A stretch of DNA of 62,467 nucleotides, from assembly GCA_002478565.1 (NCBI GenBank), contig DLPC01000024.1:1-62467 (forward strand), given 5' to 3'. Numbering within the stretch: position 1 is the stretch's first letter; the number at the start of each line of letters is the position of its first letter. A program made the translations under genes and the position numbers. Shown here in pieces: positions 53,355 through 62,424 of the stretch. The DNA comes from Flavobacteriales bacterium UBA7468 (GTDB taxonomy: Bacteria > Bacteroidota > Bacteroidia > Flavobacteriales_D > Crocinitomicaceae). Below the pieces are notes generated by a model. That model was given only the letters and a program-made list of their open reading frames with translations, did not search any database and had not been told where the DNA came from.

Positions 53355-54287
53355 ATGAAGCACGAAAAATTCAAACCATTTATCAAAAAAAGAGCAGCCG
53401 AGCTCGGTTTTTTTCATGTGGGTTTTTCGCAAGCAGCCTTTTTAGAAGAGGAAGCGCCACGGCTTGAAAGCTGGCTAAAACTCAACTACAATGGCAAGAT
53501 GGCTTACATGGAAAACCATTTTGACAAACGCCTTGACCCGCGGCTACTAGAACCCGGAACCAAGACAATTATTTCATTTTTACTCAATTACTTTCCTGAA
53601 CAAACACAACAAGATCCCGACGCGCCCAAGGTTGCTAAGTACGCCTACGGTCAAGACTACCACCATGTCATCAAAAACAAACTCAAAGAACTTCTCTTAG
53701 ACCTTCGCCAAGAAATAGGTGACTTCCAAGGAAGGGCTTTCGTTGATTCTGCCCCGGTTCTCGATAAAGCGTGGGCTCAGAAATCTGGCCTAGGTTGGAT
53801 CGGTAAAAACACCAATCTGATCCATCCCAAGCATGGCAGTTTCTTTTTCATCGCCGAACTTTTTGTGGATTTAGAATTTGAACCAGATGGCCCCATTAAA
53901 GATTACTGCGGCACCTGTACGCGTTGTTTGGACGCCTGCCCTACTCAAGCCTTTGTTTCGCCGTTTTTATTAGATGCATCGAAATGCATTTCGTACCTGA
54001 CAATCGAACTCAAAGACCAAGATTTACCCCAACAATTTAAAGGAAAGATGGACAACTGGGCCTTTGGTTGTGATGTTTGCCAAGATGTATGCCCGTGGAA
54101 TCGATTTTCCGAAAAACACCAAGAAGAAGCCTTTGAACCACACCCTGAGTTTCTGAACTTGAGCACGCTTGAATGGGAGCAAATAAACCAAGAGACCTTT
54201 CAATATTTGTTTGGGAAAAGCGCGATTAAGCGCACGAAATTCGAAGGAATCAAGCGCAATGTGGGCTTTTTAAAAAAGCCGTGTTAA
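53355..54287 (+). CDS. queG: Epoxyqueuosine reductase QueG
   Basis: A 310-residue cobalamin and iron-sulfur enzyme that reduces epoxyqueuosine to queuosine in tRNA. Two 4Fe-4S ferredoxin motifs are clear: C185, C188, C191 with C195, then C239, C242 and C246 with C211. The proton donor is D131 (VDSAPVLDKAWA). The ATG at 53355 was chosen, because the longer reading from 53277 is encoded inside ruvB. The ruvB-queG order is seen in other Bacteroidota. Confidence 0.97.
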   Translation: MKHEKFKPFIKKRAAELGFFHVGFSQAAFLEEEAPRLESWLKLNYNGKMAYMENHFDKRLDPRLLEPGTKTIISFLLNYFPEQTQQDPDAPKVAKYAYGQDYHHVIKNKLKELLLDLRQEIGDFQGRAFVDSAPVLDKAWAQKSGLGWIGKNTNLIHPKHGSFFFIAELFVDLEFEPDGPIKDYCGTCTRCLDACPTQAFVSPFLLDASKCISYLTIELKDQDLPQQFKGKMDNWAFGCDVCQDVCPWNRFSEKHQEEAFEPHPEFLNLSTLEWEQINQETFQYLFGKSAIKRTKFEGIKRNVGFLKKPC

Positions 54288-54312
54288 ACGTATCACGAAC
54301 TAGTGAAGTGAT

Positions 54313-54320
54313 TACCTTTG
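54313..54320 (+). promoter_or_regulatory. Candidate -7 box for kmo
   Basis: TACCTTTG, 28 bases before the ATG at 54349. No TTG partner. Confidence 0.4.
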
Positions 54321-54348
54321 TGAGTAAGCACGGACAAATAAAAAATAC

Positions 54349-55716
54349 ATGGAGCAGAAAAGAGAAGCCATTATTATTGGCGCAGGTTTGGTAGGGTCAT
54401 TATGGGCCGTATATCTGTCAAAAGCAGGATACAATGTCACCATTTATGAGCGCCGACCAGATATCCGCAAAGCCGAAATCAGTGCCGGTAAATCGATCAA
54501 CCTTGCGCTGTCTGTCCGCGGTTGGACAGCCCTCGATGCAGTAGGTGTTGGCGATGAAATTCGAAAAATTGCGATCCCAATGTATGGTCGCATGATGCAT
54601 GCCCTCAACGGAGAACTTACTTATCAGCAATACGGTCAAGATGGGCAAGCGATTTTCTCAGTTTCAAGAGGAAAAATCAATGCCACCATGATGGACATTG
54701 CTGAAAATCATGGCAATGCCACTATTCATTACCAAACAGAGTGCTTGCGCGTCGATACCAAAAATGCCATTGCTTATTTGCGTAATACCCAATCGGGACA
54801 TGAATTCGAAGCAAAGGCAGATGTCATTTTTGCGGCAGACGGCGCCTTTAGTGCCGTTCGTTACCACTCGATGCAGAAACTCGATCGTTTTCAATACAGC
54901 CAGAATTATATCGCCGACGGCTACCGCGAAATTTTGCTGCCGGCGCTACCCGATGGCTCTTATCCGATGGATAAAAATGCGCTGCACATATGGCCTCGCG
55001 GCCGATTTATGCTGATTGCATTGGCCAACGAAGACGGTTCCTTTACTTGTACCCTCTTTATGCCACACGCAGACCACGAATTTGCGTTTGACAAACTCAA
55101 TACCAAAGCAAACGTTGACCGTTTTTTCAAGACAGTTTTCCCTGACTTCCATCAAATGATGCCTGACATCGCAGATAAATGGGAAGACCATCCGCTTTCA
55201 AACCTCGCCATCATTCGCTGTTACCCATGGGCACATGGAAAGGTCGGTTTAATGGGCGATGCCGCACATGCTACTGTACCGTTTTATGGCCAAGGCATGA
55301 ATGCCGGATTTGAAGATTGTAGAGTATTAAACGAACTCATGCTCGAGCACAATCATGATTGGGATAAAATATGGGCGGCCTACAGTCCTTTGCGCAAACC
55401 AAACGGAGATGCCCTTCAAGATCTTTCCCTAGATAATTACAACGAGATGGCAAACCTTGTTGGTGATCCTGCTTTCTTATTGAGAAAAAAGATTGAAGCG
55501 AAGTTCAGTCAATTATATCCAAATAAATGGTTGCCGCTTTACAGCCAAGTTACGTTCAGCAACATTCCTTATTCAGTTGCTTATGAACAGGGCAAAAAAC
55601 AGCGCGTAATCATGGATGAAATCATGGCTAATCCTGCCATTGAACAAAACTGGGATTCCCCGGAAGTCATGCAAGCCATTTTAGATCAGTGTAGTACATT
55701 TAATTTTCAAACATGA
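54349..55716 (+). CDS. kmo: Kynurenine 3-monooxygenase
   Basis: A 455-residue FAD-dependent hydroxylase that turns kynurenine into 3-hydroxykynurenine, using NADPH and O2. FAD-binding GAGLVG is at 11-16, SINLALSVRGWTALDAVG is typical of the KMO group, and the GDAAHATVPFYGQGMNAGFED motif follows. The pathway leads to quinolinate and NAD; other kyn genes are not in the window. It overlaps the next gene by ATGA. Confidence 0.92.
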   Translation: MEQKREAIIIGAGLVGSLWAVYLSKAGYNVTIYERRPDIRKAEISAGKSINLALSVRGWTALDAVGVGDEIRKIAIPMYGRMMHALNGELTYQQYGQDGQAIFSVSRGKINATMMDIAENHGNATIHYQTECLRVDTKNAIAYLRNTQSGHEFEAKADVIFAADGAFSAVRYHSMQKLDRFQYSQNYIADGYREILLPALPDGSYPMDKNALHIWPRGRFMLIALANEDGSFTCTLFMPHADHEFAFDKLNTKANVDRFFKTVFPDFHQMMPDIADKWEDHPLSNLAIIRCYPWAHGKVGLMGDAAHATVPFYGQGMNAGFEDCRVLNELMLEHNHDWDKIWAAYSPLRKPNGDALQDLSLDNYNEMANLVGDPAFLLRKKIEAKFSQLYPNKWLPLYSQVTFSNIPYSVAYEQGKKQRVIMDEIMANPAIEQNWDSPEVMQAILDQCSTFNFQT

Positions 55717-56606
55717 GAATTCTCGTCCTATTTTTAATTTGCGCACCACTTACTTGGGCTCAGGGTGGCTTTGAAAAATCTAAAAAGAAAGGCAACGATT
55801 ACTTGCAGGTCAGAAATCACGGCTATCAATTTTCTTTAGGTCCAACCTATTCTTTTGTCAACGACCCACTTAAAGGTGACCTCATCGTCAATCAAGTTGA
55901 CCGCGGAGACTACACCATTACACCTGAGGCTAGAATGGGTTTTTATGCTGAATTTGGCTTGGCACACTTTCCAAAATGGAAAGGTACTCCTATCAAAGCT
56001 TTAGGCAAGAGTCGAGTCATGGATTATTTTGATTGGGGAATTGGATACAGACAAATCCGAGGGCTCGAAAACACACTCATTGAAAACCAAAATGCGCTCG
56101 GAGAAATTTATAGCAGTAGCTCTCATGACGGAAAACTGAGCACAGGGTATCTTTACGGTAGCATAAGGGCTCATTCACTCATTTATTTTGGAAAAAAAGT
56201 AGTCGTTAAGGTTCGTAAACACTTTTTAGATCAAAGCCTAGGTCTCAATTTTGATTACAACCTGAGTCGTGGTCCAATGACCTACAACAACAACTTTACC
56301 GCCTATCCAGCACCTCAACTGTTTCAACCCAATCTTTCCAGAGGAATGCTGCAATTGAATTATCAAATTGGCATCGGAATTCGCTTGAATAAGGCATGGA
56401 TATTAATTCCTGGTATTTCAATTCCGTTAGTAACAATGTATCCGTGGGAAGGATTCAACGCCAAAATACATTGGTACAGCAGTACCTATTGGCCTTTTCA
56501 AGCGCAATTTAAAGTGATCAAGTTGTTTGAAGCAGAACCTAAATGCGGTATTTATAGTACTCCTGAAGACCGTGAAATGGAGAAGCAATACCGAATGGAC
56601 AACTAA
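55713..56606 (+). CDS. Secreted protein of unknown function
   Basis: A 297-residue protein with a signal peptide (MRILVLFLICAPLTWAQ). It is rich in aromatic residues and alternating strands, suggesting a small outer-membrane barrel. I do not recognise a family. It is coupled to kmo by a 4-base overlap, and its stop interlocks with the convergent gene at 56603 (CTAA). Confidence 0.7.
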   Translation: MRILVLFLICAPLTWAQGGFEKSKKKGNDYLQVRNHGYQFSLGPTYSFVNDPLKGDLIVNQVDRGDYTITPEARMGFYAEFGLAHFPKWKGTPIKALGKSRVMDYFDWGIGYRQIRGLENTLIENQNALGEIYSSSSHDGKLSTGYLYGSIRAHSLIYFGKKVVVKVRKHFLDQSLGLNFDYNLSRGPMTYNNNFTAYPAPQLFQPNLSRGMLQLNYQIGIGIRLNKAWILIPGISIPLVTMYPWEGFNAKIHWYSSTYWPFQAQFKVIKLFEAEPKCGIYSTPEDREMEKQYRMDN

Positions 56607-57139
56607 GCTGCGACCCAGCTCGGCAATATCTTTTTAGGCAAGCGTTTGCGCAATCGTTTTAGGACTGAATCGCGGTCAGAAACATTACCACAACGCAAGA
56701 TTTGTCGGTCGATTAATTTGCCATTTCTATAGATTGAAAATTCAAAACTTACTGATGTTGCTTCGTCGCGATAGATGTGATAAATACTTGTGGTCTCTAA
56801 CATTTCAGAAAGTGTTTGCGTATCGTCACTGACTTTAAACTTGCGGTCATAGCCACGTACGTTCACAACAACATATGTATCAAAACCTTTCTGAAGAATG
56901 ACGCTTTGGATGGAATCATTGAGTAAATGTTGAATATCCTCTCCTTGTTTCAATACGTTCATGACAGGCAACACATTAACCTTATACGCTTTGAAAAGTT
57001 CAGAGAGGGTTGCTTGCATGGCATAGCGATCTTCTTCTCTTTCAAATTGAGCAATGACAACTGCGTTACTGAGCTTGACGATTTGCGCAAAAAAGTAATT
57101 GGCACAAAGGAGGAAAATAAGCGTTAAGGAATACTTCAT
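56603..57139 (-). CDS. Exported protein of unknown function
   Basis: A 178-residue protein with a signal peptide (MKYSLTLIFLLCANYFFAQ). The mature part is an alpha/beta domain with the segment YVVVNVRGYDRKFKV. I do not recognise the family. The ATG at 57139 was chosen over 57214, since the earlier residues are encoded within metF. It starts 8 bases after the metF stop, so it is likely part of a metF operon. Confidence 0.75.
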   Translation of the reverse strand: MKYSLTLIFLLCANYFFAQIVKLSNAVVIAQFEREEDRYAMQATLSELFKAYKVNVLPVMNVLKQGEDIQHLLNDSIQSVILQKGFDTYVVVNVRGYDRKFKVSDDTQTLSEMLETTSIYHIYRDEATSVSFEFSIYRNGKLIDRQILRCGNVSDRDSVLKRLRKRLPKKILPSWVAA

Positions 57140-57147
57140 GAGCGAAT

Positions 57148-58098
57148 TTAAAAAACTTCTTTGGCAATTTGCTTCACAGAAGTAGAATTTGACATCGTGT
57201 AATAATGAATACAAGGAACTCCTGCTGCCTTAAGTTCTTTGGATTGATGAATGCCCCACTCAATTCCTAATTGTTCAACCGCTGCATTGTCTTTGCATTT
57301 TAATAATTCAGCTGATAACTCTGTCGGATAATCGATATGGAAAAATTTAGGCAAAAAACTGATGTGTGCCAATGACTTGATCGGTTTGAGCCCTGGTATG
57401 ATCGGAACATTGATTCCTGCAGCACGGCATGCTTTGACAAAATCAAAATACTTTTGGTTATCAAAAAACATTTGCGTCACTAAGTAACTTGCACCTGCAT
57501 CTACTTTTGCTTTCAAATATTGGAGATCGGTCTCGAGGTTCATCGCCTCAAAATGTTTTTCAGGGTAAGCAGCTGCCCCAATGCAAAAATTAGTCGGGTC
57601 TTGGGCTTGATCTCCGGCCATATAAACTCCTTTATTGAGTTGCTCAACCTGCTTGATCAAATCAACAGCATACGCATGACCTTCCGGATGTGGCCTAAAA
57701 TTGGCCTCTGACTTGACGGCATCACCGCGCAAAGCCAAAACGTTGTCAATACCTAAAAACTGTAAATCGATAAGCGCATTTTCGGTTTCTTCTTGACTGA
57801 AGCCTCCACAAATGAGATGAGGAACCGCATCGATGTCATATTTGTGCATTAGTGCTGCACAAATTCCAACTGTCCCCGGACGCTTTCTAACCGCTTTTTT
57901 TTCGAGCAAACCGTGTTCGCGCTCGATGTAAACATATTCCTCACGGTGATAAGTTACATTGATAAACTTCGGCTTGAATTCCATCAATGGATCTATGCCA
58001 GCATATATTGAACTGATGCTTTTACCTTTTAATGGCGGTAAAATTTCAAACGAAAAGAGCGTCTCTTTGGCAGCGGCAAGGTGATCTGTAACCTTCAT
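57148..58098 (-). CDS. metF: Methylenetetrahydrofolate reductase
   Basis: A 316-residue TIM-barrel flavoenzyme reducing methylene-THF to methyl-THF for methionine synthesis. FSFEILPPLKGKS, TYHREEYV-like, and DVLALRGD-type (NVLALRGDAV) segments are diagnostic. The minus-strand promoter box TATCTTTG (58123-58116) lies 17 bases before the ATG. Confidence 0.96.
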   Translation of the reverse strand: MKVTDHLAAAKETLFSFEILPPLKGKSISSIYAGIDPLMEFKPKFINVTYHREEYVYIEREHGLLEKKAVRKRPGTVGICAALMHKYDIDAVPHLICGGFSQEETENALIDLQFLGIDNVLALRGDAVKSEANFRPHPEGHAYAVDLIKQVEQLNKGVYMAGDQAQDPTNFCIGAAAYPEKHFEAMNLETDLQYLKAKVDAGASYLVTQMFFDNQKYFDFVKACRAAGINVPIIPGLKPIKSLAHISFLPKFFHIDYPTELSAELLKCKDNAAVEQLGIEWGIHQSKELKAAGVPCIHYYTMSNSTSVKQIAKEVF

Positions 58099-58115
58099 AA
58101 TTTAAAATAGGAGTA

Positions 58116-58123
58116 CAAAGATA
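58116..58123 (-). promoter_or_regulatory. Candidate -7 box for metF
   Basis: TATCTTTG on the minus strand, 17 bases before the ATG at 58098. No TTG at normal spacing. Confidence 0.45.
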
Positions 58124-58145
58124 AGTGTTTGTCAATGAATAAATA

Positions 58146-59333
58146 CTAAAGTGTATCTAAAGCAGAGAGAATGATGCGTTGCGCGCTATCCCATTCAGCT
58201 TGGTTCAGGTTTAAAGGTGGTGACAAACGAAAACTATACGGATGTGACAAAAACCAGAAAGTAATCAAGCCAGCATCTAGACAATGCTTTACGATTTTTT
58301 CAACTTCTTCCGAGTTTTTCAAGTCAAAAGCAAACATGGCACCTACGCGTCTGTGGGTTAAGACTTTTGGGTGAGCAGCAATTTTGGAACAGAAGGAAGC
58401 CGCACTTTGTTCGAGTAGTTCCCAATTTATTTCGGATTGCAATACTTGAAGCGTGGCAGCCGCAGCCGCACAGACCATTGGGTGACCTCCAAAAGTTGTG
58501 ATATGACCCAGCATTGGATCATGGGTAAATTGATTGAGGTGCTTTTGTGCGGCAACCAAAGCGCCAATTGGCATACCGCCACCCAGAGCTTTACCAAGTG
58601 CCAAAACATCTGGGACAATATTGAAATGCTCAAAAGCAAAGATGCGGCCCGTTCGGCCCATTCCGCATTGGATTTCATCAAAAATGAGTAAGGCGCCAAC
58701 CTCCGTGCATCGTTGTCTGAGTGCTTGTAAAAATTCAATACTTGGCTTGCGTACACCAGCATCACCTTGAATAGTTTCTAAGAGAACACCGGATGTCCGA
58801 GTGGTAATTTGATCTAAAAAGGCAAGCTCGTTGTGTGGCAGTATCCGAATATCTGGCAAAAGTGGTCGGAAGGCTATTTTTTTCACCTCGTTTGCCGAAA
58901 CACTCATAGAACCATGCGTGCTGCCATGATAACTGCCTTTGAAAGAGACCAACTCAGTGCGTCCTGTAACGCGCTTGGCTAATTTAAGTGCCGCTTCAAT
59001 CGCTTCAGTTCCTGAATTAACGACATAAACACCATCCAAATTTCGCGGAAGTACTTGTAATAATTGTTTGGCTAAATCTTGCTGAGCGTCTTGAATGAAC
59101 TCACCGTAAACCATCACATGCAGATGCTTCTGGAGTTGATTTTCCAGCGCCTTTAGCACTTTGGGATGGCGATGACCGATATTATTGACGGCCACACCGG
59201 CGATCATATCCAGATAGGCTTTGCCTTTTTTATCATAAATATAAGCTCCTTCAGCTCTTTCCACCTCAATAAGAAAAGGGAAAGGGCTTGTTTGCCCTAA
59301 ATGCGACTTAAAAAATTGCTGTGCTTCGGTCAT
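58146..59333 (-). CDS. Class III aminotransferase (acetylornithine/ornithine-type)
   Basis: A 395-residue PLP enzyme. SGTEA (107-111), FDEIQCGMGRTG with D219, and the PLP lysine K248 (LGKALGGG). The family includes ArgD, RocD and GabT; which substrate is used cannot be told, and no arg genes are adjacent. The ATG overlaps the stop of the phosphatase gene as TAATG, so the two are coupled. Confidence 0.88.
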   Translation of the reverse strand: MTEAQQFFKSHLGQTSPFPFLIEVERAEGAYIYDKKGKAYLDMIAGVAVNNIGHRHPKVLKALENQLQKHLHVMVYGEFIQDAQQDLAKQLLQVLPRNLDGVYVVNSGTEAIEAALKLAKRVTGRTELVSFKGSYHGSTHGSMSVSANEVKKIAFRPLLPDIRILPHNELAFLDQITTRTSGVLLETIQGDAGVRKPSIEFLQALRQRCTEVGALLIFDEIQCGMGRTGRIFAFEHFNIVPDVLALGKALGGGMPIGALVAAQKHLNQFTHDPMLGHITTFGGHPMVCAAAAATLQVLQSEINWELLEQSAASFCSKIAAHPKVLTHRRVGAMFAFDLKNSEEVEKIVKHCLDAGLITFWFLSHPYSFRLSPPLNLNQAEWDSAQRIILSALDTL

Positions 59334-60973
59334 TATTGTTCAAGAATAGGCAAAATAGGCTGGCCAATCATGGAGCCACTGCGCTGTAAATTTAACAGAT
59401 GAATGAGGGTCGGTGCGATATCCGTAATTTGGATTGGATCAAAAATTTGTAAGCCAGGCTCAATGCCTTTTCCATACCATAAAAGCGGGACATGCGTGTC
59501 ATAGTTAAATGCCGAACCATGTGAGGTGCCTTGGTGCGCCTTAGGTTCATCATGTTCTTTGGCTAAGTAGCCAGGTTGTAATAAAAATATCAATTCTCCA
59601 CTGCGCTGTAGGTCATAACCATTGCGTAACATTTCTCCCCAAAAATCTGTTTTGGCTGCGCCCGATAAAAGTTCTTGTTTAGTTAAAACTGTTTTAACCT
59701 CAGGCCATTTTCTGAGCTCATTAGCTGCAAACGCCGCCACCTCTTGCACATCCAATTTCAAAGAATCAATGCGCTTCAGGTTCAGATAGATATTTTGATT
59801 GATTTCGTACTCGAGTAAATCTGCATTGTATTTCATGATAAAATCATCGCGCAAAACTTGCAAATGACTTTCCATAAAGAAGTAGCCACCAGGCATTTTT
59901 TTCTCGATAAGCATTTGAGGCACAGGCACCACAGCATGATCTGCCGTTAAAAACAACACAAAGCCATCCTTGCCATAACGCGTTTCAAGACTCGAAAATA
60001 AGCGCTGAAGTTCGCGATCAAGGCGCGCATACATGTCCTCCATCTCACGTGAATAAGGTCCAAATGCATGACCTGCAATGTCTGGTGTGGAATAAGAAAC
60101 ACACAAGAAGTCTGTGTATTGATCTTGACCTAAGTTTTCTTGCTCCAAAGCTGTGATAGCCAACTCAGTGAGGACTTCATTGGCCTGTGGCGAAATGGTA
60201 AACAAATTATTAGCAAGTGCCCCTTTTGAAATCATATCTTGAAAATCATACGGAAATGTTGCGCTGGTTTTACCAGTAAGTACCACTTCATAATTGCTTT
60301 GATCAGCGAGTTGATAAGTGCTTTCAGGCAGTAACAACTTCCATGTTTTAAGATCTTTAGCAGGGTCAAACTTGGCATTGAATCTTTGAACCCAATCAGG
60401 AAGTTGTTGCATGTAAAACGTGCTGGTAATGAAGTCACCGGTATTGTAATCAAACCAATAGGTTCCATCGGAAAGATGACCTCCCGGTAAAATGGCACTG
60501 CGATCTTTAATTGAAACCGAAATTACTTTTGATTTCGGCGAAGCCATTTTAAGCTGATCGGTGATGGTATAGGTGCGTAAATTCAGTGGTGCAGCACCTG
60601 TACTTGTAGCCGAACCACCCACTGCTGCAAATTTCGAATTAGAGACACTAGTTACTGTCTGTTTGGTGTCGCGCACATACCAATCATTGCCGATGATGCC
60701 ATGATTAGAGGGTGTTGTTCCTGTATAAATAGACGCATGCCCAGGTGCTGTATAAGTTGGAACATAATTGTACTGGACATTTCTGCAATTCGTTCCTTTG
60801 TTCATGAGGCGATTGAAACCACCATTGGTATAAACATGCTGAAAACGGTATAAGTAGTCGTAGCACATTTGATCAATCACAACACCAACAACTATTTTTG
60901 GTTGTTTTGGTGCTTGTCCTTTAATATGAACACTTACAAAAAGTAGGGTGAAAAGTAAGATTGAGTTTTTCAT
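59333..60973 (-). CDS. PafA-type alkaline phosphatase family protein
   Basis: A 546-residue exported hydrolase (signal peptide about 1-19). The nucleophile is probably T75 (VPTYTAPGHASIYTG), with N96 nearby (GIIGNDW). Zinc-site segments are IDQMCYDY (D34), SYSTPDIAGHAFGP, TADHA and the later HGSAFNYD. PafA hydrolyses phosphate monoesters in the periplasm, independent of phosphate supply in the known cases. The mRNA should start almost at the ATG (box 4 bases upstream). Confidence 0.92.
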   Translation of the reverse strand: MKNSILLFTLLFVSVHIKGQAPKQPKIVVGVVIDQMCYDYLYRFQHVYTNGGFNRLMNKGTNCRNVQYNYVPTYTAPGHASIYTGTTPSNHGIIGNDWYVRDTKQTVTSVSNSKFAAVGGSATSTGAAPLNLRTYTITDQLKMASPKSKVISVSIKDRSAILPGGHLSDGTYWFDYNTGDFITSTFYMQQLPDWVQRFNAKFDPAKDLKTWKLLLPESTYQLADQSNYEVVLTGKTSATFPYDFQDMISKGALANNLFTISPQANEVLTELAITALEQENLGQDQYTDFLCVSYSTPDIAGHAFGPYSREMEDMYARLDRELQRLFSSLETRYGKDGFVLFLTADHAVVPVPQMLIEKKMPGGYFFMESHLQVLRDDFIMKYNADLLEYEINQNIYLNLKRIDSLKLDVQEVAAFAANELRKWPEVKTVLTKQELLSGAAKTDFWGEMLRNGYDLQRSGELIFLLQPGYLAKEHDEPKAHQGTSHGSAFNYDTHVPLLWYGKGIEPGLQIFDPIQITDIAPTLIHLLNLQRSGSMIGQPILPILEQ

Positions 60974-60977
60974 AGTT

Positions 60978-61009
60978 CAAAAATACGCATTCCATTTTGC
61001 TGAATACAA
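60978..61009 (-). promoter_or_regulatory. Bacteroidota-type promoter of the phosphatase gene
   Basis: On the minus strand: TTG (61009-61007), 21-base spacer, TATTTTTG (60985-60978). The box ends 4 bases before the ATG at 60973. Confidence 0.65.
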
Positions 61010-61056
61010 GCAACTTTGTATCGATTTTTGCGTCTTAAACAAAATTTCACATACTT

Positions 61057-62424
61057 ATGAGACTATTCTTACCCTTATTATTGCTTTCTGTAGGTTTATT
61101 CCAAACCAATCGTGCACAAGCACAATTCGTACTCAATATTGTAGTAAATGACGCCTCAGGCCCAGCTATATGTGATGGTTCTGCATCTATTGATTCCAAC
61201 AATATCAATTTTGTAACTATTACCTGGTACATGAACGGCACCATGATTCAAAATGGCGGAACAACCATCAACAATTTGTGCCCCGGGAATTATTCTGTCA
61301 ATGCAACGGGTGGCGGAATTACACTCACCTCCCCATTCACAATTGGTGTCACAACTCCAAATCCTTGTGCAAGTTTGGGAATGAATACCACAGGTACATT
61401 AGCAAGTAGCCCAAATGCTTGTGATGGCAGTATTACTGTAAATGCTTACGGCGGAACATCGCCATATGCATACCAAATATCTAACACTCCAATGACCGCC
61501 GGGCCAACATTTAATAACCTTTGCGTTGGTTCTTACAATGTTACCGTTGTCGATGCCAACGGTTGCACATTAAGCCAAGCAGCAACCGTCTTTTACGATA
61601 CCTCAACTACCAACCCCTGTGCAGGATTTTCTGCAAGTATTACGGTAACTGATTGCAGTGCTCCGGGTGCTTGTGATGGCGCTGCAGTTGTGAGTTCTTC
61701 AGCTGCACCGAATACTTTTTTCGTTTTATGGAGTCAAGGATCAACTACTTACGGCATCAATAATCTTTGTGAAGGATACTACACAGCGGTTGTTACCGAT
61801 ACCAATGGCTGCACGCTTACATTAACAGAATTTGTTGGATATAATGGAAGTGGTACAATTGACACGATCAATGTCATTGGAAATCTTGCTACTGGCGGCA
61901 TGATTACCGGCACTTTGATGTCGAGCTGGATCTATAATTGTGATATCGATATGAGCATGCTAGATACCGCTTACATGGTATCTGCAGTTTTTGGAAACAA
62001 TCCTGCCAACCAAGATTCACTTTATACTGTTTGGTACCTTGCCGATACCACAGGTGCATTTACCTATATCAACTGTACTTTCTACGCACCATTTGCAGTC
62101 GGAACTTATAATCTAGTTTTACAGGTTTATTGCCCTATCAAATCAACACCAATTTACTACAATATCATCACACAATTCGATGTGCTTACAGCCGGATTAA
62201 ACACCAATAATCCACTGAGCTTAACGCTTGCGCCAAACCCAGTTCAACATGAACTATTCATAATAGGTGAAGCAAACGGAACTTATCAAATTTTTGATCA
62301 GGCGGGCAAGTGTTTGTTGTCTGGCAATGTAAGTCAAGCAATTGACGTGCGCCAATTGGCAAACGGTACTTATTTTATTCTCATGAACAATATCGTATTG
62401 CCGTTCATCAAAAGTGCTCAATAA
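61057..62424 (+). CDS. Secreted SprB-repeat-like protein with T9SS type A sorting domain
   Basis: A 455-residue exported protein with a signal peptide (about 1-22, ending AQA). Three repeats marked by CDGS/CDGA (CDGSASIDSN, CDGSITVNAYGG, CDGAAVVSSS) and a following GTSPYAYQIS-type strand resemble SprB repeats. The C-terminal sorting domain starts near 387: LTLAPNPVQHELFI, IDVRQLANGTYFILM. It is predicted to be exported by T9SS and to bind at the surface. The 43 bases after the stop hold a weak GCGTT/AACGC hairpin and nothing else. Confidence 0.85.
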   Translation: MRLFLPLLLLSVGLFQTNRAQAQFVLNIVVNDASGPAICDGSASIDSNNINFVTITWYMNGTMIQNGGTTINNLCPGNYSVNATGGGITLTSPFTIGVTTPNPCASLGMNTTGTLASSPNACDGSITVNAYGGTSPYAYQISNTPMTAGPTFNNLCVGSYNVTVVDANGCTLSQAATVFYDTSTTNPCAGFSASITVTDCSAPGACDGAAVVSSSAAPNTFFVLWSQGSTTYGINNLCEGYYTAVVTDTNGCTLTLTEFVGYNGSGTIDTINVIGNLATGGMITGTLMSSWIYNCDIDMSMLDTAYMVSAVFGNNPANQDSLYTVWYLADTTGAFTYINCTFYAPFAVGTYNLVLQVYCPIKSTPIYYNIITQFDVLTAGLNTNNPLSLTLAPNPVQHELFIIGEANGTYQIFDQAGKCLLSGNVSQAIDVRQLANGTYFILMNNIVLPFIKSAQ

